64,000 nucleotides of DNA from Ruminococcus sp. GTDB lineage: Bacteria > Bacillota > Clostridia > Oscillospirales > Acutalibacteraceae. The stretch lies in contig JAFRDE010000023.1 in the NCBI GenBank assembly GCA_017403985.1, positions 22,601-86,600 on the forward strand, in the 5' to 3' direction. A model generated the notes under the pieces. It saw nothing but the letters and a program-made list of their open reading frames with translations. It did no database searches and was not told where the DNA came from. The translations under genes were made by a program, and so were the position numbers. Below are positions 1 through 8,961 of the stretch, piece after piece. The stretch's first letter is position 1, and every line of letters starts with the position of its first letter.

Positions 1-140
1 CGTTGACCAAACTGCCCGTCGAAAGGTGTAACGGTAGACTTAAAAAAGCCTCGCATTGCATTAATCATTTCTACTGATTTTTCAGTTTGGATAATTTGCG
101 ATCTACGGGAATTTGCTCCATCAACAATAAACTTGCTCAT
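1..140 (-). CDS. Phage baseplate/tail gene, 5' part only
   Basis: Runs off the left edge; the first 46 codons are visible from an ATG at 140-138. This start overlaps by one base the stop codon of the baseplate-plug gene before it, so the two are probably translationally coupled. The visible N-terminus (MSKFIVDGANSRR...) shows no signal peptide, membrane segment or motif that I recognise. Its place directly after tape measure, LysM protein and plug suggests a baseplate hub or neighbouring tail component. That is inference from gene order only. Confidence 0.6.
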   Translation of the reverse strand, partial: MSKFIVDGANSRRSQIIQTEKSVEMINAMRGFFKSTVTPFDGQFGQ

Positions 141-460
141 TATTGCACCCCGTAATCTATCGTTAGTTTTACATCCCGTAGGAAGTTATCAAAGGTGATC
201 GTGTCATTCTTGCCGCTTTCATCAAATGGAATGATATTGACAGCAGGGAATACACCCGCAATATATATATCGCCAAACATGGGTTTACCATAAATAACAG
301 GCTCGTCATAAACAAGGACGTTTTCGCCACGAGTCAGCGTGCAGGTGAATAAATCGCTTGATTCATTGTATTTGAACAAGAAATTGAATATTTCTGCCCC
401 TATAAGGACATCACAGGAACAAGGGAAAGTTGTTCGTTCAATGATGATATAATCTTTCAT
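140..460 (-). CDS. Baseplate plug-like protein (Pam3 gp18 type)
   Basis: A 106-residue protein. The pattern of a beta-rich start, a central stretch with F-x-F-x-Y-N near residues 27-32, a glycine-containing 'YGKPMFGD' near 58, and a C-terminal 'DNFLRDVKLTIDYG' resembles the small baseplate plug proteins of contractile phage tails, which close the tail tube at the baseplate. It sits immediately downstream of the LysM tail protein, as expected for that role. The family call is by eye from sequence pattern; that it is a small tail structural protein is more certain than the exact family. Confidence 0.6.
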   Translation of the reverse strand: MKDYIIIERTTFPCSCDVLIGAEIFNFLFKYNESSDLFTCTLTRGENVLVYDEPVIYGKPMFGDIYIAGVFPAVNIIPFDESGKNDTITFDNFLRDVKLTIDYGVQ

Positions 461-467
461 AACTCAC

Positions 468-1049
468 CTACGGTATTAAAATCTGTTGACCAACAGTAAG
501 GCTATAGTCAGACTTTATAGTGTTTTTATTAGCATTATAAATATCAATAAAGCGCTTGCTGTCGCCATAGTATTGTTGCGCTATGGTATAGAGGGTGTCC
601 CCGCTTTTTACAACATGATATATCGCTGATCCCGTTGAAGCAACCTGCGCTACGCCTGTACTTGCAACCCCTGTGCTTGCTTTTGCCTTTTCATAAGGCA
701 TAGCAACCGTGCGGAGTTGTTCAAGTTCCATGTTGAACGTATAGCCGCCTGCATTGTCGGGGTCTGCCTTTGTTTCTAACGATTTTATTAATGCAGAATA
801 AAACGTGTGTCGCCCCTGATACTTTACATTAGAAAAATTCTCGTAAAGGGTTTCTAAGGCAGACAAAATAGTGTCTGCCTTAGTTGTTCCTACATCTACA
901 ATAGAGCCTGTAAGCTCCAGTTTCGGGTTTTTTGTCCTTACGTTATCCGTAATGCTGCCGATAGGTACAGTATGCGACGTTGTTTCAGCTTCTCTTGACA
1001 GGGTTTCTGTTTTCACAAACACATAAATATCATTGTTGATTAATGCCAT
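468..1049 (-). CDS. LysM-domain tail protein (XkdP-like)
   Basis: A 193-residue protein with a C-terminal LysM domain (about residues 144-193: 'YHVVKSGDTLYTIAQQYYGD' then '...GQQILIP'), which binds peptidoglycan sugars or acts as a structural module at the tail tip. The N-terminal 110 residues are typical of the tail protein that follows the tape measure in PBSX-like phages. A short low-complexity linker (repeated 'ASTGVA') joins the two parts. It starts from an ATG behind an AAGGGGGT ribosome site, 11 bases after the tape-measure gene. Role inferred: connects tape measure or tube to baseplate and may contact the cell wall. Confidence 0.85.
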   Translation of the reverse strand: MALINNDIYVFVKTETLSREAETTSHTVPIGSITDNVRTKNPKLELTGSIVDVGTTKADTILSALETLYENFSNVKYQGRHTFYSALIKSLETKADPDNAGGYTFNMELEQLRTVAMPYEKAKASTGVASTGVAQVASTGSAIYHVVKSGDTLYTIAQQYYGDSKRFIDIYNANKNTIKSDYSLTVGQQILIP

Positions 1050-1060
1050 AGTGTACCCCC

Positions 1061-4000
1061 TTAAATATCCTCTAACACTTCGTTCACGCTTTCCTTGACC
1101 CAGCGCTGCACTTTTCGTTTGAGCGTATTATCGGTAGTACCGCTAAAGTGCATAACAAACTGCGGCGAGTAAGTGTTATACTCGGTGCGCGTATTTGTTG
1201 TGTATGTGCTGTTTTCGGGCGTGTAGTCGCCTGCATAGGGTGCCGCAGCGTATGCGACGTCGTCCGTTGCATTTTCGACCTTAGGTATGCCCGCTCGCAT
1301 ATTGTTGACAAGTCCTGTGATCTGCCAATTACCAAAGCTACCCCATACCTTAGACGGTGAGCTGATTTTCTGTACCTTTTGATACTCGGCATTGATAGCA
1401 GCAGCGATAGAGGCAGCTGTCGAAACGGCTAAACTTCTCTGTGCGTTCATACCGTTAATCAATCCGCTCAACATATAATAGCCTACGTCGTAAAGATCAA
1501 CATTGTCTAAGTAATGGTAAATGTCGGACGCAAGGGTTTTTATAATACCCTTTACCGCGCTTGACATATTACTGACTTTGTTTTGGAATCTTTGTGTCGA
1601 GCTAATCATCTTATCATAGCCGCTTTTAAACCCGTCAGAAAGTTTATCGGTTGCGTCTTTGACCTTACCAAGATTTTTAACCGTTTGCGTCAGCAGGACG
1701 ATCAAAACTGTAAACCCTTTCGCCATACCTGAGGTTGCTGCATAAGCAAGCGTTAATGATACAGCCAAAACAGCAAATTCAGTCGAGGTTAATAACAACG
1801 GCTTGACTAACTGTGCCATTACAGGCTGTAATACCAGAAACGCTTTAGCGACCAATACCGACGCAGGGGTAAGATTACCGAACAGAATAGTCAGCAACCT
1901 TGTCTGCGTTACAAGCATACTCATTGTAGCAGTTACCATAAGCAGCGCAGCAAACAGCCCGACTATCGACGCGAGCAATACAACGCCTGCAGCCGCCCAA
2001 GCAACAAACTCAACGACTAAAGGCGTTAAAGCGGCTAACAATAACCCTGTCGGAATAAGGATAGCTGTAAATGAGCCTGATAGCTTCAACAGCTCTCCCG
2101 CGATCTGCGAGGGCTTACCGACCATTGTTGAAAATGCGGTTTTGATAACTGCAAGCGATACCGCGAATAAAGCCGTCAGCGGCGATAACAAAAGCATAAT
2201 AGCCATAAGAGCCGCCATAGCTGCCGTATATACGAGCGCCGCAGCTGCGACTATCGTAAACGTAACCGCGAGCGGCGTTAAGCCAACGCCCAACATCAGC
2301 ATAGCAGGTGTCAGCGCTAACGTCGCAGGTGTAAGCAGCAGGAATTTTGCCGCCAAAAGTGCAGCCATAGCTGCACATAGTGTCATAGCCATACCAACCG
2401 TCATTAACAGCGTCGTCATCATCATAAACATAACGTTCGTCACTGTTAAAATCGCTGTAAGCGCTGTTATTGCAACGGTAAACACTACAGCAGATACCGC
2501 TAAAAGCGTAAACGCAAGCGCTAAGGGCGTGATCGCTACCGCAAGCGCCAACGTCGGAACAGTAAGCGCAAGGAATACCGCCGCAAGCGGTAATAGACTT
2601 GCCGCCAACAGCAACGCGCTTTGACTAATAACGGTAAACTGCATTTGCATAACAATCATAGCCATGTTCATAGCCATAATCATTACGATCATTGTGCCGA
2701 GAATCGCGGTAATGCCCGTGAACGTTACCAACACAACGAGCGACGATACTGCTAACACCGTGAATCCAACCGCGAGCAGCGCGATCAATGCAGTAAACAG
2801 CGTGATCGGGATTGTTACAGCAGTTAAGGTAGCCGCTAAAGGCAAAAGCGCTGCCGAGAAAGCGAACAAATGCGGTGTAAGCAAGGTAAATATGGGCGGT
2901 AATGCCGCTAAAGCTGTTCTAAGCACAACGGTCATAAGCGCAATCACCATGAATACGCCCGACAGTGCCGTCATACTCACCAAGAAAACTACCGCAGCTA
3001 CAGCCAATGCTACAAACAAAAGCGAAAGCGGAGTAATAAGCAAGGTAAACAAGCCCACGGGTATTGTTAATGCTGCGAATACAGCTGTAAGCGGTAATAA
3101 TGCCGCTGATAACAATAATGCCGCCTGTGACATAATCAGCATAGCGGAATTAATGATTTTGAAGTTAAGCAGCAACACCGTTGATAATACGGACATAAGC
3201 GCTATCGCGGCTGTAATAACGATAAACGATACAGCCATAACTAACAACGCCGCTGCACATACCATTAACCCTGTACCGAGCAGAATAGCCGCAGCGCCCG
3301 CGAGTGCTGCGCCTGCCGCAAACGCTAACAAGCCTGCACCGAGTAAAGCGATATTTGCAGCGCCTAAAGCGCCATATTGAATTAGCTGCGGCAATATGCC
3401 GACAATGATCTGCAAAGCAGTTGCCGCCATCAGTGCGCCAGCGCCAAGCAGCGCAAAGCCTGCGCCTACCATAAGGACACAAGCGCCAAACGCTAACAGC
3501 CCAACAGCGCCTACAGTAAGGGCGGGACCCAACGCCGCCGCGCCGATAGCAAGACCGACAATAGCAGCGACCATAGCGACCATGACTATGATAGCGCCCG
3601 CTCCTGCGTCTGCAAGCATGATAGCTGCCGAGGCAAGCAGGTAAAAGCCCGCGCATATAGCAAGGATAGACACGCCAACCGCGAGAATAGCTGCAGCAAA
3701 CGCCAGTATTTCAGGAGCTGCCGCACCTGCGGACGCACCAACCGCCGCCGTGCCTGTTGCCGCTGTTGCTGAGGCTGTGCCGCATACAGCAGCCATAACA
3801 GCCTGACCTGCCGCGACAATGCTTGAAATAACATTTACAACGACAAGCGCAGCCTTATACAGCAAGAAAGCCGCTATAAGTGCAGCAACCAAAGGAAGAA
3901 TCCAGTTGATATTATCGCCAATCCACGAGAACACATTAAGGGCGAGCTGACCTATCCATGCGAGAATAGGTGCAAGGAACGTCCAAAGCTGCTGTCCGAA

Positions 4001-5644
4001 TTGAATCACGCCGACGATAATGTTCTTTATAGCGCCGAAAGCCTGCTCAACGCCTGCTTTCAGTTCAGCAAAGGCGCTGTCGCTCATTTCCTCGCCTGTG
4101 AATCCCTCGTAAAGTGCCTTAATGACAGAAACGACCAAGTCCTGAGCCGCCTGCCACAAAAGCGGGGCGTTGGCGATCAGCGAATTGACAAAGCCGACCA
4201 CGAGCTGTGCGCCTGCCGTCGCCAGTTCAGGCAATACGTCTGCGATAAGCGGGGGGATTTCCTGCACGATAGCAGGTACAAGCTCCTCAAGCAGCTTTCC
4301 CGCGCCAGATAAGCCCTTTTTAAAGGCGGGTATTACATTCTTTCCAAACGTCTTAGCGCTGTCAATCAGATTATCGACGCACTGGTCAAACTCGTCGCCG
4401 CCAGAAATAAGCGCGGGGAACAGGTTACTCCAAGCCGCTTTCATGGAATTAAGGGATCCGCTGATAGTGCCGTTGGCTTCTTTTGCGGTAGTGCCTGCAA
4501 TACCCATTTTGGTCTGCATGACGTTGATCGCCTTAACGATATTCGCAAACGACATACTGTTTGCGTCAACGGTATCGTCGAGCTTTGCCGCGTCTTTAAT
4601 CAAGCGTTCCATTTCGGTCTTTGTGCCGCCGTAACCGAGCTTGAGGTTATCAAGCATTGTGTAATTCTGCTTTGCAAAGCCTTGATAAGCGTTTTGGATA
4701 TTCTCAATGGGTGTACCCATTTTATTAGCATTATCTGCCATATCCGTAACCGCCATAGACGAAAGCCGTGCAGCCTCTTTCGTGTCGCCGTCGAGCGACG
4801 CGACAAGGGACGCAGAAAAACCTGTTACGGTTTCCATATACTCGTTGGCTGACAACCCCGCCGTTTTATAGGCGTCGTTTGCAGCAGCGAATACCTCCGA
4901 CTGTGCGCTTAACAGGTTTTCGTATTCAGCCTTTACCGCGTCTGTGGATTTACCTACCGACGCCGCGTATTCCTCTAAGGATTGACCGCCCGCACCAAAT
5001 AGGGTTTCAACGCCGCCGCGCAGCTGTTCGGTATCAGCATAAGCCGTTACCGCTTTGACAACTAATGTGCCAACCGCAGCTGTGGCGGCTGTTATGCCCG
5101 TCGTTAGTGCTTTAAATGACACGCCCGCAACCTTTTTCAGTCCGTTAAAGGCTGCTGTAGCAGCTTTACTGCCGATATCCGTTAGCTTGCTGCCGATCTG
5201 CTTTAATCCTGAGATTGTGGCAGTAAAAGCGACAGAGCCAACGGCTTTCAGTTTGTTTTTAAGGGTTTGTGAGCTGTTTTGTGACTTTTCGATAGGATCA
5301 TTAAGTCCCTCCGCGCCCTTAGCCGCCTTGTCAAAAGGCGATTTAAGCTGCTCGGCGTTGCTTTTGACCTTACCTAAACCGCTTGCAGCGTCTTTCGCGT
5401 CGTCTGCCATATCGTCAAACGGGTTAGCGCTCTTGACATCAATAGCAGCGTCCTTGATATTATCAAGACCGTCTGTTGCGCGGGTGGTGCCTTTCTTGAA
5501 ATCGTCAAAGGTATCATCACCAAGCGCACTACCGATTGCGCTGCGGGTCTTGTTCACTTCGCTCTGTAACTTCGATAGGGGGTTGTCGTCAATATCAAAT
5601 AATACCTGTACTATGTCCTGACGGACAACCTCTTGTTGTGCCAT
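1061..5644 (-). CDS. Tail tape measure protein
   Basis: A 1,527-residue protein, the largest phage gene here. It fixes tail length and is thought to pass into the host at injection. The N-terminal 130 residues are polar and coiled-coil-like. Residues of about 200-440 form the conserved tape-measure core, including 'MLDNLKLGYGGTKTEMERLI'. From about 560 to 1,330 it is almost entirely hydrophobic, with at least four related blocks containing 'LLPLAAVF'-type segments, and the C-terminus returns to a polar sequence with 'ISSPSKVWGSFGNW'. Position directly after the chaperone frames and before the LysM gene is the standard order. Start has a GGGGGTG ribosome site. Confidence 0.95.
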   Translation of the reverse strand: MAQQEVVRQDIVQVLFDIDDNPLSKLQSEVNKTRSAIGSALGDDTFDDFKKGTTRATDGLDNIKDAAIDVKSANPFDDMADDAKDAASGLGKVKSNAEQLKSPFDKAAKGAEGLNDPIEKSQNSSQTLKNKLKAVGSVAFTATISGLKQIGSKLTDIGSKAATAAFNGLKKVAGVSFKALTTGITAATAAVGTLVVKAVTAYADTEQLRGGVETLFGAGGQSLEEYAASVGKSTDAVKAEYENLLSAQSEVFAAANDAYKTAGLSANEYMETVTGFSASLVASLDGDTKEAARLSSMAVTDMADNANKMGTPIENIQNAYQGFAKQNYTMLDNLKLGYGGTKTEMERLIKDAAKLDDTVDANSMSFANIVKAINVMQTKMGIAGTTAKEANGTISGSLNSMKAAWSNLFPALISGGDEFDQCVDNLIDSAKTFGKNVIPAFKKGLSGAGKLLEELVPAIVQEIPPLIADVLPELATAGAQLVVGFVNSLIANAPLLWQAAQDLVVSVIKALYEGFTGEEMSDSAFAELKAGVEQAFGAIKNIIVGVIQFGQQLWTFLAPILAWIGQLALNVFSWIGDNINWILPLVAALIAAFLLYKAALVVVNVISSIVAAGQAVMAAVCGTASATAATGTAAVGASAGAAAPEILAFAAAILAVGVSILAICAGFYLLASAAIMLADAGAGAIIVMVAMVAAIVGLAIGAAALGPALTVGAVGLLAFGACVLMVGAGFALLGAGALMAATALQIIVGILPQLIQYGALGAANIALLGAGLLAFAAGAALAGAAAILLGTGLMVCAAALLVMAVSFIVITAAIALMSVLSTVLLLNFKIINSAMLIMSQAALLLSAALLPLTAVFAALTIPVGLFTLLITPLSLLFVALAVAAVVFLVSMTALSGVFMVIALMTVVLRTALAALPPIFTLLTPHLFAFSAALLPLAATLTAVTIPITLFTALIALLAVGFTVLAVSSLVVLVTFTGITAILGTMIVMIMAMNMAMIVMQMQFTVISQSALLLAASLLPLAAVFLALTVPTLALAVAITPLALAFTLLAVSAVVFTVAITALTAILTVTNVMFMMMTTLLMTVGMAMTLCAAMAALLAAKFLLLTPATLALTPAMLMLGVGLTPLAVTFTIVAAAALVYTAAMAALMAIMLLLSPLTALFAVSLAVIKTAFSTMVGKPSQIAGELLKLSGSFTAILIPTGLLLAALTPLVVEFVAWAAAGVVLLASIVGLFAALLMVTATMSMLVTQTRLLTILFGNLTPASVLVAKAFLVLQPVMAQLVKPLLLTSTEFAVLAVSLTLAYAATSGMAKGFTVLIVLLTQTVKNLGKVKDATDKLSDGFKSGYDKMISSTQRFQNKVSNMSSAVKGIIKTLASDIYHYLDNVDLYDVGYYMLSGLINGMNAQRSLAVSTAASIAAAINAEYQKVQKISSPSKVWGSFGNWQITGLVNNMRAGIPKVENATDDVAYAAAPYAGDYTPENSTYTTNTRTEYNTYSPQFVMHFSGTTDNTLKRKVQRWVKESVNEVLEDI

Positions 5645-5672
5645 TATTTCACCCCCAATCTATGGGATAGTC

Positions 5673-5828
5673 TTATTTTTTCTTAGCGTGCTTTTTTTCG
5701 GCTTCGATCTGTATATCAAGGGCTATGTTTGCCTCATGTACGTCCTGCGGGGTCATGTGACAAAACACATCTTGATATGTAAAACCTCTTTCAGCCATTA
5801 GCAAGCGCCAATAAGCCCAATTAGCCTT
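5673..5828 (-). CDS. Tail assembly chaperone, second frame (putative programmed frameshift product)
   Basis: This frame overlaps the end of the chaperone gene and is open across it, giving '...KANWAYWRLLMAERGFTYQ' and a lysine-rich end. Small helical sequence with the WAYWRLLMAERGFT pattern is typical of the C-terminal extension made by ribosomal frameshifting in tail chaperone pairs (lambda G-GT type). It lies +1 (equivalently -2) relative to the upstream frame, with overlap in the GAGGAAAAGAGTAAAGG region. An independent start at the ATG at 5798 (41 residues) is possible, but it has no good ribosome site, which favours frameshifting. Frameshifting itself is inferred. Confidence 0.7.
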   Translation of the reverse strand, partial: KANWAYWRLLMAERGFTYQDVFCHMTPQDVHEANIALDIQIEAEKKHAKKK

Positions 5829-6129
5829 TACTCTTTTCCTCAGCTGCCGTTTTGTTAGCTTCCTGACGAAATTTGCCCTGCATTACTTCGCGGGCAAAGC
5901 CGACGACCTCGTTGTATTCGTCCATATCCTCAAAATCGTCGATTTTGAGCCCTTTGGGTTCGACGAGGACATTGTTGAAAAGGTACTCTGTCATCTTGAC
6001 GGTACTCGTGTTATTGGTACCCTCGATGTAACAGCTGTCAACAGCTTTGAGGGCGGTAGAAAGCCCGCTGAATTGTGCCGTGTACTTTTTGCCTCTGATT
6101 TCCTTTGATACTTCATAGAAATTAGCCAT
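5821..6129 (-). CDS. Tail assembly chaperone (XkdN/G-like)
   Basis: A 102-residue protein between the tail tube and tape-measure genes, the usual position of the chaperone that coats the tape measure while the tube polymerises. Composition fits: compact alpha/beta start ('MANFYEVSKEIRGKKY'), a central 'MTEYLFNNVLVEPKGL', and a charged C-terminus. It ends at a TAA that a second open frame reads through, so a longer fusion product is probable. No catalytic motif is expected. Confidence 0.8.
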   Translation of the reverse strand: MANFYEVSKEIRGKKYTAQFSGLSTALKAVDSCYIEGTNNTSTVKMTEYLFNNVLVEPKGLKIDDFEDMDEYNEVVGFAREVMQGKFRQEANKTAAEEKSKG

Positions 6130-6198
6130 GATAAAACAACCTTTCTTTGTTAAAATAAAGTAAAAACCCTACCGCCGATTAAAGCGGTAGGGTTTGCG

Positions 6199-6591
6199 TT
6201 ACTGTACGGTATAGTCGAATACAGCAAACTCAAATTCGCCGTCGCTTGCCTCGTTGCTCAATTCCTGTTCAGGATAGTTCTTGATACGGGCGCTGTTGCC
6301 GCCGAAAGAACGATTGAGCGATTTGTTCTTGATCCACAGGGGGGCGATTTTGCCCGCCTTAGCGTCTGCGATAAGTCTGTTGTAGTGAGGGCTTGTAGCC
6401 TGCAGGGTAAGGGTAACGGTGCCAAGCGGGTCGTTTTTCTCATTGACGACAACGTCACCCTGAGCACCGACAGCAGGTTCAAAAAATTCCTCGTCCTTTT
6501 CACCTGTTACCATATCCTCGCCAAGACCCGTAATAGTAGTGTTATCCCATGTGATAGCACAGTCCTTAGCGTTATAGCTTGTGATTGCCAT
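6199..6591 (-). CDS. Tail tube protein (DUF3277-like)
   Basis: A 130-residue protein forming the inner tube of the contractile tail. Pattern: an N-terminal 'MAITSYNAKDC', then 'ITGLGEDMVTGEKDEEFFEP', 'GDVVVNEKNDPLGTVTLTL' and the terminal 'GEFEFAVFDYTVQ', resembling the DUF3277 tail proteins of Mu-like and PBSX-like phages. It follows the sheath gene with a short gap and has a perfect AAGGAGGT ribosome site, consistent with its need in many copies. Confidence 0.85.
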   Translation of the reverse strand: MAITSYNAKDCAITWDNTTITGLGEDMVTGEKDEEFFEPAVGAQGDVVVNEKNDPLGTVTLTLQATSPHYNRLIADAKAGKIAPLWIKNKSLNRSFGGNSARIKNYPEQELSNEASDGEFEFAVFDYTVQ

Positions 6592-6604
6592 GCGTCATAC
6601 CTCC

Positions 6605-7600
6605 TTAAACAACAAGTTCGCCGTAAATATCGGCGTCATGGATTGCGCCCGCGAGCGCAAAGAAGAAGTTACCGCCCGTATATGTACGGTTGCGGATATC
6701 CTCGGCGCTCATTTCAGAGCGGCTCTTAAACGACACACTGAAACGGGGTGCGCCGTCGTCGTCTGTGTCGATCATGCCCTTGTCATAGGCTTCTTTCAGA
6801 ACGCCCTCGGTCACGCTTTCGAGCGACGCAATACCTGCGTTGGTATAGGGCAGCTTAGGCTCGTTGTTCAGCAGCTTCTGTGTATTGTACGCGATCTTCT
6901 GCGCGATCCAGTCCTTACTGTCGACCACGTCAAGGTATTCACCGTCAACGGTCTTGCCCTCGGAGATAACAATATCACCCGCTTTAAGCAGCAGGGTATT
7001 ACCGCCGTTGGTGTGCAGCTCGGTGATCGCTGTATCGGTTAAGGTGCTGACAGGGTCTAAGCCCTTGATCTTGATATTCTTGTAGGTAAAGCTGCCAATA
7101 TCAAGACCCGCCGTAGCACCGATAACAGCCGCTACACCGTAGGTTTTTGACGGATACAAGAAAGCAAACGTCCTCCCGCCGCCGTTGTTAGCCTTAATAG
7201 CGGTCAGCTCGGACGCAGCGGAGATATTGAGAAACAGCACCTTATCGGTGGTTTCTGCGATAGCGTCCGAAATTGCCTTGTCGGTGCTTGTGTCGCCATC
7301 GCCCTTGAATACAAAGAGCTGACGCCAGTTCTTACCGACAACCTCAGCAATCGCTGCAACCGCAGTCGACGTGCTTGTGCATACAGCGATCTTAATAGGC
7401 GCATTATCCTGTGCAAAGAGCAGCCTGCCCGCTTTGCCGACGTCTGTATTATCGGCAAAAGCGTCAGCAAATGCGCTCCTGTCATACTCTGTGTAGGCTA
7501 CGGCGGCTGCGCCTTTGGTAATCAGAAAAAGGGGAATACCAAAGCTCGCCTTACCTGCAACAGAGGCTTGATTAATTCTGACCCTTACGTCAAGTGCCAT
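6605..7600 (-). CDS. Tail sheath protein (DUF3383-like)
   Basis: A 331-residue protein that would form the contractile sheath. An N-terminal part begins 'MALDVRVRINQASVAGKASF', followed by a Rossmann-like domain (about 80-190) and a C-terminal beta domain ending in 'GGNFFFALAGAIHDADIYGE', a pattern I associate with DUF3383 sheath proteins. Its presence just before the tube gene marks the phage as a myovirus-type particle. AGGAGG ribosome site 8 bases before the ATG. Confidence 0.88.
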   Translation of the reverse strand: MALDVRVRINQASVAGKASFGIPLFLITKGAAAVAYTEYDRSAFADAFADNTDVGKAGRLLFAQDNAPIKIAVCTSTSTAVAAIAEVVGKNWRQLFVFKGDGDTSTDKAISDAIAETTDKVLFLNISAASELTAIKANNGGGRTFAFLYPSKTYGVAAVIGATAGLDIGSFTYKNIKIKGLDPVSTLTDTAITELHTNGGNTLLLKAGDIVISEGKTVDGEYLDVVDSKDWIAQKIAYNTQKLLNNEPKLPYTNAGIASLESVTEGVLKEAYDKGMIDTDDDGAPRFSVSFKSRSEMSAEDIRNRTYTGGNFFFALAGAIHDADIYGELVV

Positions 7601-7614
7601 ATTATAACCTCCTG

Positions 7615-8103
7615 TTATATTGTTTTTGGTGTGATTGTAATACTATCAATAACCCCAACAACCTTATCATGCTTGATCTCGTTCATAAACGCAAAAGTCA
7701 CGTCAAAGCCGTTGCGGTATTCATAATCTATTGTAAGTAAAGTATCTCGGTTGGTAATATCGCCGATCTTCTGAATCACAATACCGTTTTCAGCAAGATC
7801 AACGCTACCGATATTGTCGAGATAGTCATACAAAGCAATAGCGATACTTTTTGATTGCAAATCATCTGCAGCATAAACGGTAAACGACCATATCTGCTGA
7901 AATTCTTTGCTATAAACCCTGACATCATTTTCGACATATTCACTGTATGTGCCGTTGTTGGCTTTCATCAGCGTTGTTACTGTGTAGCCGATATAAGGGT
8001 AGGCAGGTGGAGGGGCATTTTGATTAACCCTTATAACCTCGATATTAAGGTGTTTCTTAATCATAGCGGTTATATGGTCGCGGATTGTTGAGAAATCAAC
8101 CAT
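7615..8103 (-). CDS. Tail terminator/neck protein
   Basis: A 162-residue protein located between the head-tail stopper and the sheath. The alpha/beta pattern ('DHITAMIKKHLNIEVIRVNQ', then 'YPYIGYTVTTL', later 'GIVIQKIGDITNRDTLLTID') resembles neck terminator proteins that cap the tube at the head end. Overlaps the upstream gene by 8 bases. Function is from pattern and position; no residue is diagnostic. Confidence 0.7.
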   Translation of the reverse strand: MVDFSTIRDHITAMIKKHLNIEVIRVNQNAPPPAYPYIGYTVTTLMKANNGTYSEYVENDVRVYSKEFQQIWSFTVYAADDLQSKSIAIALYDYLDNIGSVDLAENGIVIQKIGDITNRDTLLTIDYEYRNGFDVTFAFMNEIKHDKVVGVIDSITITPKTI

Positions 8104-8461
8104 TACTTACCCCTCCAAACGCCGAAACATATTTGAGTATGTATGCGGTAAAGTTGGTGAAAAACGAATTGTCGGTGTCCTGTTCAACGCTGTACTCGTT
8201 ACCGTTATAGATAATCTTAGCCCCTCTGATTTCGTCGGTAAGCGTCCCGATAACGTAAAGCTGTTTATCCTGTGTGGTAAGTGTACCGCCCGCGTTGTAT
8301 ATCTTCTTTTTGTCAATGTCAAGAATAGCAGCGTCAAACGTGATCCGTCTTTCCTTGTCCGCAACATACTCACCGTTGACATATTCGCCTTTTTCGGGGA
8401 GTATAGCGGTTATTGTACTGCTATATTTCTTAATCAATCGTTCAAAATGAAAATATCTCAT
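8096..8461 (-). CDS. Head-tail stopper-like protein
   Basis: A 121-residue, beta-rich protein. The order adaptor, this group, terminator, sheath is the normal head-to-tail connector order, and stopper proteins are of this size and fold type. The sequence 'VNGEYVADKERRITFDAAIL' and 'LYVIGTLTDEIRGAKIIYNG' fits a small beta barrel. Its ATG overlaps the stop of the preceding gene by one base, suggesting coupled translation. Confidence 0.6.
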   Translation of the reverse strand: MRYFHFERLIKKYSSTITAILPEKGEYVNGEYVADKERRITFDAAILDIDKKKIYNAGGTLTTQDKQLYVIGTLTDEIRGAKIIYNGNEYSVEQDTDNSFFTNFTAYILKYVSAFGGVSNG

Positions 8462-8961
8462 TATTTCACCCTAAAAGAAATACCCCCGATCATAGCGCCT
8501 GTGTCTACAAGGGGGTTACTACTTCCTTTTTCCTCTACCGTAAACGACGAGTTAGGCGGCTTTGACAGTTCGGTTGCGTATTCCTTGATTTTGGAGGATA
8601 ACAACAGCCCCACGGCTTCTAATAGCTGATCTTCTGTCATTGTGCCGCCGACAACCTGACCGAGCAGCAGCCCGATCTGATCCATAACGTCGTTAATACT
8701 CTTATCGTGTCCCGTCCTCAAAAACGACCTTTCGGGTATTTTTATGACGGTTGTTTTCTTATCGAGGTGTACGCCCTTATAGTGTAAAAACGCTCGCATT
8801 TTAGGCGTTACAGGGATATTGCAGCCGTATTCGTGAATAGCAGCGAGCCATGTATGCCCGCCCTGTATACAGCCGACCTCGATTTTCTTGCCGTTCAACG
8901 CCTGCAGGCGTTCTTGCATTTCGGGGAATTTGTTTTTGACCGTCTTGAATTTAACGGACAC
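8461..8961 (-). CDS. Phage neck/virion morphogenesis protein (HK97 gp10 or Mu gpG-like)
   Basis: A 166-residue protein with 'GKKIEVGCIQGGHTWLAAIHEYG' near the start, then 'ARAF/PERSFLRTGHDK' and the end 'NPLVDTGAMIGGISFRVK'. The 'AIHEFG...PxRxFLR...PLVDTG' arrangement is the signature of tail-completion proteins of the HK97 gp10/Mu virion-morphogenesis group. It starts with GTG at 8961, inside the end of the adaptor gene, behind a GGGG-rich ribosome site. Confidence 0.75.
   Translation of the reverse strand: MSVKFKTVKNKFPEMQERLQALNGKKIEVGCIQGGHTWLAAIHEYGCNIPVTPKMRAFLHYKGVHLDKKTTVIKIPERSFLRTGHDKSINDVMDQIGLLLGQVVGGTMTEDQLLEAVGLLLSSKIKEYATELSKPPNSSFTVEEKGSSNPLVDTGAMIGGISFRVK

Noticed and set aside
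1803-3644. Long plus-strand open frames rich in Ala/Asn/Thr opposite the tape measure gene
   Set aside because: They mirror the hydrophobic repeats of the tape measure on the other strand, lack ribosome sites and have unnatural composition.
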